From Tetraselmis striata (lineage: Eukaryota; Chlorophyta; Chlorodendrophyceae; Chlorodendrales; Chlorodendraceae), in contig VCJN01003029.1 in the NCBI GenBank assembly GCA_006384855.1, positions 62,001 to 126,000 of the forward strand: DNA of 64,000 bases, written 5' to 3'. The position numbers and the translations under genes were made by a program. The notes below the pieces were generated by a model. The model worked only from the letters and a program-made list of their open reading frames with translations, was not told where the DNA came from and ran no database searches. Below, one piece after another: positions 55,927 to 64,000 of the stretch; position 1 is the first letter of the stretch; each line of letters starts with the position of its first letter.

Positions 55927-58502
55927 CTAGGGCGCAAAGCGGCTGTCGAGGACCTTGGCGACCTCCTCGTACGTGAGGAAGCCGATGGCGGAGCCGGGCA
56001 CAGCGCGCGCGAGCTTCAGGCCAAAGCCTCGGTAGAAGGCGCGCAGCGGGTTGCCGCCGGTCTCGCGCAGCATGTCGGACGCTGTCTCACTCACGCTGGG
56101 CACGCGGCCGCCCGCAGCCGCTGCTGCCTGCAGGATAGGGGGAAGGTCGCACAAGGTAGTTAGAGACAGGGGCGGAGAAGAGGGGGGGGGGGGGGGATTT
56201 CAGGGGACTGAAGGAAGTCGGTCAATAATGCGTACGAGTGCCGACGCGGTGATCAGACCACTACCTTCTGCGGATGAGAGCCTGCCCTGCCTGTCAGAGG
56301 TCAAATGTAGACAGAACTACAGCGAAACTATAGCGAATGTTCCTATAGGCTGCAAGCAAGCCCAACTTGAGGCTTATTCCGTACAAACACAAACAGTCTG
56401 CGGATAATCAACGTTTTGGAACTCCCTCCTGTTGCCAGTCCTGTCCCGGGGCCGAAAAATCAGAAAAATGCAAGAATACATCACGAGTATTCCGGCGCGA
56501 TGGTGCCAAACGAAGTTTTTGGCCCCACCGAACGAAGACAATTTGAGGGCAATAAGGGTTCTTATGGGAGTTGGCCGTGGTAGTGGCACCTGGGCGATGC
56601 AACATGTGCTGTACTGGGGCACATGCGCGGGTGCGCTCCTGTGTGGGTAACTGTGGATGCCTACCATTGAGTGGGGTTCCCAGATCCCAACACTATGCAG
56701 GAGTTTGAAGCATGTCATTGTAGGTTAAGTGGAGTTTTCCTGGTGTATTCTGATACATTTCAAGGTCAATGTCACTGTATCTATCCATTTTCACGCAGGT
56801 AGGGGCGGCCGCTCAAAAACAGCAATACCAGTGTGTGCTGCTCGCGAGCCCAAAGCGCGGTTGTTTGCCTACGGCGGCCATGCGCAAGCATGCAGGGGGG
56901 GGGGGGGGGGGGGCGGGGGGGGGGTGGCTGACCTGGATGCGGGTCTTGATGGGGTCGAAGGGGTAGCCGACCGCCCAGGCAACGGTGGCGGCAAAGGCTC
57001 CGGCCGTGAGCGGTACCCACATTGGCGGCGCTGCCTCCGCACTGTCCTGGGATGCGCTCTCTGTGCGAGGCATCATCTTCTGCTTTGACCATTCGTATGA
57101 CGCAAACCTGGCAGCAGGCAAAAAGGAAGATCAGGGGGGGCGACGGGGGCGGCAAGGGTTGTGTGCAACGTAACGCAATGAGTCTTGTCAGGTGTTTAAG
57201 TACAGTGGGAGGACAGGTAGGGCACACGGGACAGCTGCAATGTAGGACTCATGAAGATCGTGGTCGGTAATACTATTGAGCAAAGATAAGAGCCGGAAAA
57301 GACTGGGTTGGGAAGGGGTCAAAAGCAACGAGGGCGAAAATGCAGCAAGACGGGGCCGGCTGCAGGTGAGGACAAGGTGGGTCTCTCACCAGACGCCGTG
57401 CGGCATGCCATCCCGCAGGAGCGTGGCGCTGAGGCCGCGCCAGAGCGCAGGCGCGCCGATGCTGGTGCGGATGGAGCGAGCGGTGGCCGCGAGGCTCCCA
57501 CCCAGGGTCTGCTGCCTGATCTTCATGAGCTCAATCGGCGACACGACAAAGGACTGCAGCACGCCACCCACGAAGCCGCCGGCCATCACCGGCAGCAGCG
57601 ACGCGCTTGCGTGCGGGTCGTCCGATTCCGCCGCCATCTTTTTCCCCCATCTCTCGCCCACGCCATACCTGGACACTCACAGCGGTGTGGGATCAAACAA
57701 TCAGATTGCAGTGGAGGTCGGCGGTCATACCGCAAGGCGGCATAGGGCCGAAATTTGCGAATCTGGCAAGTGTGTGCCATGCGTGCGAAATGCAGGGGAC
57801 ATAGGCCAGCCCCAAGTGTTGAGGCTAGATGACTAGAGGTTAGGCACCTCCCCCTATACCAAGACAAGCACAGCCAAAGCCAAGGCATGCCCCGAACGTA
57901 GGGCACTGCGAGAGGCAGCTTTACTCACCCCACAAATAGTAGCGCGTTCTGGAACGGGACCACCTGCACAGTTCACGGCCAAGCACCGGGCCAGGTAGAA
58001 CCAACGTCAGCGCCACTGAGGTATTCAGCTATGTACTGTATTACTAAATGGGGAGAGGCGGTGGGGCGCCGAGAAGCCGTCAAATGCTGCAACGAACTCT
58101 GCAGTGTCTCCTGGGAATAGCTTTCCGTCGACTGCGAATAATTCAAGCACGTGAATACGCAGGCGAATCGTGCGCACGTGAGCGATGTTTATTGCAGTGT
58201 AGTAGCTATGTGTCCCCGACAGAGTGGCGGCGGCAGTGGCGTCGCACCATCGTCATCGGCGCGCTGCCGCGCCAGAGCGCCCTCGTACCGCCCTCCATCA
58301 GCACGCGGGAGGCTTGGGTCAGTGCCGGATTGCGGACTGCCCCCGAGCCTCCCGGAATCTGCGCCGCTATTGACGGTGTGGCGCTGGCCACCTGCAGGCG
58401 GGTGAGGATGGTGTCGGCGGGCTGGCAGAGCAGCACGGAGGCGGCGCCGGACGCCCAGCCCGCGCCGGCATCCACCAGAAAGTCCCGCACTCCGAAAGAC
58501 AT
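55927..58502 (-). CDS. Mitochondrial carrier family (SLC25) protein, five exons
   Basis: Exons on the minus strand: 58248-58502, 57929-57963, 57390-57668, 56933-57107 and 55927-56127, all GT-AG with matching phases, giving 314 aa (family ~300). Three repeats show the signature: QPADTILTRLQ (P28), SPIELMKIRQQ (P141) and YPFDPIKTRIQ (P239), each followed by a G-x-x-(A)-L/F-W/Y-R-G segment (ALWRG, ALWRG, AFYRG). Six transmembrane helices in the inner mitochondrial membrane are expected. The second and third signatures resemble the carnitine/acylcarnitine-ornithine-type branch (SLC25A20/29/45), but substrate cannot be settled. Odd: in the first signature the basic residue of Px(D/E)xx(K/R) is Leu. 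Intron 4 carries two poly-G tracts and a dispersed repeat. An exon of only 35 bp (VVPFQNALLFVG) is needed to complete repeat 1. Confidence 0.92.
56182..56196 (+). repeat. Poly-G tract, 15 bases (intron 4 of the carrier)
   Basis: Poly-C on the sense strand of the gene, about 55 bases before the 3' splice site at 56128. Confidence 0.9.
56280..56500 (+). repeat. Dispersed repeat inside carrier intron 4
   Basis: Contains GTCAAATGTAGACAGAACTA, GTTCCTATAGGCTGCAAGCA, ACTTGAGGCTTATT, CACAAACAGTCTGCGGATAA and GCCAGTCCTGTCCCGGGG. Parts recur at 19.56-19.74, 38.3-38.8 and 47.12-47.2 kb, suggesting an old repeat family of at least 200 bp. Confidence 0.65.
56895..56924 (+). repeat. Poly-G tract interrupted by one C (intron 4 of the carrier)
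   Basis: 19 G, one C, 10 G. On the sense strand it is poly-C, beginning eight bases inside the intron after the 5' splice site at 56932. Confidence 0.9.
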
Positions 58503-58868
58503 CGTCGGCAAGAATGGCGAAGGGGCGAAGGTTCATGTGCAGGTGATCTGATGGACGCTAGTGCTGCTGTTGCCTCGGGAACTCGCTCTGGATAGATGGC
58601 GAGAACTGTCATCTCGCAAACGGCAGCAGCTTTATCATCAGGAAACAGCAGTTGCCAACGAACTGAGCATCGTCCGTGCCAAACCGCCATAGATACTACG
58701 GTAGTAAAGATTCGCCGGATGAGCATATGATTACATGAGCTAGACGCAACATTCAAGAAATCCACACAGAAATCCACACAGAAATCCAGAAGGAAATCCA
58801 GCTATCGATACTGCTAGCACAACTCCTGCATATTAATAATATCTGTAGAATATTAATAAGCAGAATAA

Positions 58869-59175
58869 CATCAGCCCCCACCCCCGCGCCAACACCTGCC
58901 CCCACCCCCGTGCCAACACCAGCCCCCACCCCCGCGCCAACACCCGCCCCCACCCCCGCGCCAACACCCGCCCCACCCCCGTGCCAACACCAGCCCCCAC
59001 CCCCGCGCCAACACCCGCCCCCACCCCCGTGCCAACACCAGCCCCCACCCCCGCGCCAACACCAGCCCCACCCCCGCGCCAACACCAGCCCCCACCCCCG
59101 CGCCAACACCAGCCCCCACCCCCGCGCCAACACCAGCCCCCACCCCCGCGCCAACCCCAGCACCAACACCAGCCC
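58869..59175 (+). repeat. Minisatellite, ~24-bp unit CCCCCACCCCCGCGCCAACA
   Basis: About a dozen tandem units of 23-24 bases (CCCCCACCCCCGCGCCAACA plus CCAG or CCCG). Most are 24 bp and so encode Pro-Thr-Pro-Ala repeats on the plus strand and Val-Gly-Ala-Gly on the minus strand; the 23-bp units shift the frame. Confidence 0.95.
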
Positions 59176-59362
59176 CACACCAGCTGTCCTGGCAATTCTG
59201 GAGCCAGTCTCCAATGTAATTTCGCAAGCCCTTCCAACTGGGAGTCTGCAGAATATAGAGAGCGCTTCCGAGCGGCTGGATCCCCTAATTGTAGACGCTG
59301 CCTTCCTGACGGTCTCAAATGCGCAGTCTGCGGAAGACATCGCGGGGGCGTCTCAGTCGTGA
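58870..59362 (+). CDS. Possible Pro/Thr/Ala-repeat protein (doubtful)
   Basis: A plus-strand frame runs through the 24-bp minisatellite and continues past it for about 60 residues of ordinary composition ([20 protein letters not shown], then [20 protein letters not shown]) to a stop at 59362. Proline-repeat stalks followed by a globular part occur in algal wall glycoproteins. However, frame changes inside the array, no start codon and no upstream exon leave it uncertain. Confidence 0.25.
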
Positions 59363-61199
59363 GTACAATCACCGGATTTACAAGTCGGGGGTGTCTCAGT
59401 CGTGATCCCTGTCCGCAAGGACAGCGGGGAACTGTAGGCAATTCCAGGGTCTGATCGCCCGTGCTAAATCAGTGCTGAATGTCTCAGATTAGACCAACAT
59501 GGAGACCTGCTCCTTCACACCTTCTACTATGGCACTATCGCACTGTACGCCTGCCTACATCCGAGTTACTCGCCACCCCTACCGGGCTGTAACCATTATC
59601 CTTTAGCTCCATGCACCTCAATAACTGCTTCTGTCATACATAAACAATGTGAAGTGTAACAGGCACTAGTACGGTCACCCCGATCAGCCCCAAGTGCTAA
59701 TTTGTGCGGCGCTACTCGCGGATGGGATCTTCGCGCGGGCAACGCCCACGTGGCTGGAGCACGCGCGCGCTTTTTATTTTCCTGTTTCTCTCGCCCTGCC
59801 GGGGACAGGACTGGAGACCCTTGCACTGTCTCTATAATTTGTCTGGCAATGCTCCCAACACCAGCCGTATCAACTGCTGCGCGGCACGTTATTGCCAATA
59901 TACAGTAATATGTACGCCGCTTGCGCCCATGATTTGGTGGCCCTTGAGTGCGTGAGCATCTGGCACCCGAGCACTCAAGGAGCCGAGTTGCGGCGCACTT
60001 TCGGGGCATTTTACGTAATTACAATTTGCTGCCGTTATTCTTGAGTTGGATGTGATGACCCTAGCGCACCAGATAAAATGTGCGGCACTTTGCTTGGCAC
60101 ATATCAGACTGTTCTTTATTGTCACTAGTCAGCCAGAGTAATGGCATGTGCTCGCTCGCAGTGAAACAACAGACAAACCGATGATGTATCGGGGGGCTGT
60201 CAAAAAATAAACCCTCTGCTATGTTTCCAGTGTTTATACTCCACCTGTTGCTCGAGTGCTTTCAAATTTACGGCGTGTATGGATTCGTCCACGACGACGA
60301 TTTTGAAGCGACGGAATGAGCATGCCTTCATTGTTGGATTGTCCTGATAGTACACGCCGCAGCTGCGTATCTGCTACGCGTGTACACATAACCATTCATT
60401 ATCCACCCACACTGTCAGAAGTATCATTTTTTAAATCAAGCTTACTCCAATCCCTAGCTAGCAAAAGAACATGGTTACTATGACACATTGATACATCGAT
60501 GATTCCAACGTGTGTATATGGTGTATATGGAGTCATGATTATGCGCGAATGTGAAGTGTGTCCACGGTGCCCTTGCCTTTCAACTATAGTACATCGACTA
60601 CAGTTCATTCCTCACCAACTGCTTAGATAGTGACTACCTCCTATCCACCGCACACTGCGATTATCAGGCAGCTTCCTGTGAGAGTATCACGCAATATTCA
60701 TCAGCATGCAGCATCGTTACCTTACAATCCTTGCGGCTGGGTGTAGTGATTCTTGATGGGAGCGAGACTGCAGACTCGAAAATGTGTTATTGCAGGAATG
60801 GCACGCAGGTTCTTTCTGGTCCTTCAGCATTCCCCCCATACAAGGGCATTCACCTGATGTCTTGCCATGTATTCAATTTCATACCACCTCCTCCTCTGAA
60901 AGTAGTCTCACAACGCAATGCCACACATGATTGTCTCAGGGCGGTGCACTGACACATCGACACGATCACCAATGGCATGAGCATGGCAAGCAATCCATTT
61001 TGCGGAACCAATTATTTACAATGTTTTTACTTTACAATTGCATATATGTACTCATCATATGCCATGGGATCCCGGCATATCACAGTGTACAGAAATAAAG
61101 GTCATTCATGTGGTACTTTGCTGCTATCCATGTGTAAGGTAGGTTTACATATTGTTTCTATGTTTGCAGGTTCAAACCCGCAGCCCCGCATTTTCATAC
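59363..61199. other. Gene-poor intergenic DNA
   Basis: Bases 59775-59835 carry the minus-strand copy of the GCCAGTCCTGTCCCGGGG box (CGGGGACAGGACTGG then GACCCTTGCA). The remainder (60000-61199) is AT-richer with no gene, RNA gene or element recognised. Confidence 0.4.
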
Positions 61200-62311
61200 T
61201 CAGAGCTTCTTTGCTTGCCGGCAGGCAGCACGGAACAACCATGCGTTGTTCTGCACGAAGGACGACGACTGGCCGGGGCGTTTGCACCAGAGGGGGTCGT
61301 CTGAGAAGAGGCAGGGCAAGGCCGGAGGCCCGAGCACGGAGGTGGCTCGGCCGAGGGCAGCTAATGTAAACAGGGCGGCCACATGCGATACCAGTCCCGA
61401 TTCCACCTGCTTGTCAAGTGCAGACCTGCAGGAACGGCGAACATTATATCCAGTAAACACCCGCGGGCAAGCACAGTTTGCCGATAAACAACAGAATTCC
61501 AACGACGAGACGTCATAGTGTCGCAGTGGCCACTCAGGCGCACTCACCAGCCAGTGGCCTTCTCGTAAGCCGCGTCGCACAGCACCCACGCGCCTCGCCA
61601 GATCATGACGCACGACATGGCCATGCCATACACCGTGCCAAACCGCACCAGCGGCGAGAGTACCTTGCCCTTGTTTAAACAGCGCAAAAGCCGCGGCGCC
61701 ACCACTTGCTGGTTGAGCACCAGGCCGCCGGTGCCGAGCGCCAGTGAGGCCGCACCCGAGGCCGTCAGGTCGTCGGGAAACAGGGTGCCGTCCAGCACGT
61801 ACCAGGCGCCGCGCCAAAACCCAGCGACACCGGCCGCTACTGCCACCTGCAGAGTGGGCAAATCGTCCATTAGAGAGCCTCCTACGCGGGCAGAATGCCA
61901 ATGCCGACACAGAAACGACTGAAAACAGGGTGCCGCCAAGCAGGACAAATAGAAGTGTCTCTCGATTCATCGAGCGGTGCTGTTCGCTTCCGCGCGCCGG
62001 AGGGTTGGGGGGGGGGGGGGGGGGGGGGCACGAGAAGGTCTATCGCGCGAGCCTTCTCATTGCTGGACCCGAGATTTATAAGATAATCACGCACTGCATC
62101 CAGTGCTACTCGCCGTGTGTGCTGCTTGGAAGGGGAGGGAAAGATGGGGGACTGATCGCACCTGCAGGGGTACGACGGCGTAAGGGTGCGCGGTTGCAGG
62201 CCCGGCCGCGCCCAGCCCCGAGGCGGCGAAGCTTCCTGTCAGAGTGGCCACGCCACTCGACTGCGTCACTGCATGCTGCAAGGCCCGCGCCTTAGCTGCC
62301 TCAAACCGCAT
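61200..62311 (-). CDS. Multi-pass membrane protein with two WRGxW motifs, three exons
   Basis: Exons on the minus strand: 62162-62311, 61548-61846 and 61200-61425, all GT-AG with agreeing phases; 224 aa. Start MRFEAAKARALQHAV, then alternating hydrophobic segments at about 45-60, 80-105, 115-132 and 160-185. The motif WRGAW occurs twice, at residues 61-65 (followed by YVLDGTLFPDD) and 133-137 (followed by VLCDAAYEKATGW). This gives an internal twofold repeat, each motif next to a membrane segment. The WRGxW-L-x-D pattern recalls the fuseless family of small multi-pass membrane proteins known from animals and protists, but I cannot confirm this by eye. Intron 1 has a 22-base poly-C on the sense strand. 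An alternative start at 61870 would drop exon 1. Confidence 0.65.
62007..62028 (+). repeat. Poly-G tract, 22 bases (intron 1 of the WRGxW gene)
   Basis: Poly-C on the sense strand of the gene, about 130 bases inside intron 1 from its 5' splice site. Confidence 0.9.
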
Positions 62312-63160
62312 GGCGAGCGTGTTTCCGCTTACTACCAGGTACCGGGAAGAGCGGCACGGGTGGGTGAGGGTGTGGGTGTACGAGTGGGAGAGGTACCGCT
62401 GTCGGAGTTGCCTGAATATTCTGGATCTACAGAATCTGTACCTGTACCCTACGGTAGCCGCGACCGATCGCCAGGATAGAGGGCGGGTATTTCTGCAGCC
62501 ACGTATACCGGTGTGAATTACAAAAAGGGCAGTTCCCCAGAATTAGAATTAGCCACGTATACCGGTATGGTGCTAGTATCCTGCTGCCAGCGCTGGAGGC
62601 TCCGGAGCTTTACGGTATCCCGCCCTTGAAGGTACCGTACCTGCCATCGTGTCCGGACGAGTATTAATCCCGCAAGGTACAAAAGGGCCGGGCGATGCGA
62701 TGTTTATTTGTTAGTACTTGAAAATAGTGCTTGATGACAATACTCAGAAGTCCTTACCCACGGCCCACGGGGCCCCGGGCGGGTCTGGACAGGGGAAGAT
62801 GTTTTTAACGGTTACTATGTGTTGAGACAGATTGGCACGAAGAGCACATGGAGCCCATGTGACACAGTGAAGTATTTGGACGATATTCGCTGTACTCATC
62901 GTGGTATGAATTATTATCCTATTTGAGTATATTATTCGCATAGAAAAGGACACAATAAATACGGTACTGATAACTGATAATAGGCTCCAAATACTAGTAA
63001 ATACTGCGACCGGTATCAGGACCCGTCGTACGCGTATATCAGTACCGGCACCTGCACCGTCCATATTCCCCTACCTCCTTGGGTTGAGCGGAGGAAAAGG
63101 AGAGCCGCGTCCGAAATATCCTGGAATATGAGAGAATCGATCCCGGTTACAATACGGTTT
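62312..63160. other. Upstream flank of the WRGxW gene, no gene seen
   Basis: Contains two ACGTATACCGGT words (about 62502 and 62552) and AATTACAAAAAGGGCAGT, related to the TTACAAAAAGGCCAGTA word in the repeats at 40.05 and 63.8 kb. No convincing coding sequence. Confidence 0.35.
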
Positions 63161-63175
63161 TATGACGGATTTTTA

Positions 63176-63265
63176 GGCGTCCATCCGTCCATCCGTCCTC
63201 CGTCCCTCCGTCCTCCGTCCGTCCGTCCTCCGTCCGTCCGTCCTCCGTCCGTCCGTCCTCCGTCA
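63176..63265 (+). repeat. CCGTCCGTCCGTCCT minisatellite
   Basis: Tandem CCGTCCGTCCGTCCT-like units, 15 bases long in the cleanest part, over about 90 bases. It gives a spurious Gly-Arg-Thr-Asp repeat on the minus strand. Confidence 0.9.
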
Positions 63266-63699
63266 TACGTGCTTCGTGTATGAACCGTCATACGTTCGGT
63301 CTTCGATCGTTTGATTTCACGGTACTGGTACGTGTGTAGCAAGATTCTATATGGATGCGCGTGTATTCTAGCCCAGGCACGTCATATATTCGTCTTAAAA
63401 GGCAAAATAACGCGGTCCCGCAGCGCGTTTTTACTGCTGAATCAGCACGCGAGACTTGCCCTCTATTAAAACAGCGACTATACGGTTGTTGAAGTAGCGA
63501 CTATATGCTGTAAAATGATGCTGTAAAAAGGGGTCGCCGCGGTGCGGGGGCAGTCCGCCGACCCGGGGCCCGGCGTCCGTCGACGGACGGGCGACGGTCG
63601 AACGACGGCGTCCGGCGTCCGGTGCCGGTACAGGCGGCGGGCACGGCGATTCGCGCCGTGCCCACCCCGTAGACCTGACGACCGGCCCGACCTGCGCGG

Positions 63700-64000
63700 C
63701 CTCGTGCGGGATGCGGGCCGCCTGTAGCCCAGTAGGCGGCTTTTACTGTATTGCTGATCTTGTAGTGCTGCTTTTTTTTAGTTTTTTGGGGTAGTACAAC
63801 TTTTAGCGGTGGGTTGGTACTGGCCTTTTTGTAATGCACACCAGTAGTCAGCGGCCCGCTTTTACGCGGCTTGCAGATTTAATCTGTTTTACAAAATTAC
63901 AAAATAATACTTCTCTTAAAAATAAATTACTGACAAATCTAACGCTAAAAGGAGTATTACCCGGAAACAACAGTATTACAAGATCAACACAACAAGCCGG
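63700..64000 (+). repeat. Dispersed repeat shared with 40.05-40.17 kb
   Basis: 63700-63855 matches the minus strand of 40045-40165. The end of the window (about 63965-64000, AGTATTACAAGATCAACACA...) is a partial reverse complement of 63745-63775, so an inverted arrangement begins here and probably continues beyond the window. Confidence 0.6.

Noticed and set aside
58753-59441. Minus-strand Val-Gly-Ala-Gly repeat frames of 118-202 aa
   Set aside because: Antisense of the 24-bp CCCCCACCCCCGCGCCAACA minisatellite; all frames of the array are open because of composition.

Overview
The window is nuclear DNA of a eukaryote, most likely a microalga. Several genes can be rebuilt as GT-AG spliced exons whose phases agree, and there are plant-type telomere repeats (CCCTAAA), low gene density, many transposable-element remnants and many long poly-G/poly-C tracts. 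The mix of tnp2-type (CACTA), PIF/Harbinger, LINE and tyrosine-recombinase remnants, together with TTTAGGG-type repeats, fits a green-lineage alga. That is an inference; nothing here fixes the species.

Layout. 0.7-8.6 kb: a plus-strand gene of about ten exons predicted to encode three IQ motifs followed by a PHD finger and a long low-complexity tail. 8.7-17 kb: repeats and a tnp2-type transposon remnant bounded by ~240-bp inverted repeats, holding a ~310-bp tandem array and a PIF/Harbinger fragment; a tyrosine-recombinase fragment lies next to it. 18.0-19.3 kb: an intronless EF-hand protein gene. 19.4-35 kb: a gene-poor stretch of decayed coding tracts of unrecognised families (one methyltransferase-like), dispersed repeats and homopolymers. 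35.8-39.6 kb: an intronless protein kinase gene, a doubtful gene and a small secreted-protein gene. 40-43 kb: decayed coding. 44.0-45.2 kb: a second, paralogous kinase. 47.6-50.4 kb: a 67-bp GC-rich minisatellite framed by direct repeats. 50.7-53.7 kb: two inverted copies of a LINE 3' end, each carrying an insertion whose empty site is preserved in the other copy. 54.6-62.3 kb: the best gene island, with transcription elongation factor Elf1 (plus), an SLC25 mitochondrial carrier (minus, five exons) and a two-WRGxW-motif membrane protein (minus, three exons). 62.3-64 kb: repeats.

The host genes do not form an obvious pathway. The most unusual observations are the IQ+PHD architecture, the kinase pair with altered catalytic motifs, the fact that all intronic homopolymers are poly-C on the sense strand, and the nested insertions dated by empty sites at 51-53.7 kb. 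All exon models come from reading splice signals and phase by eye; no alignment or database search was run.
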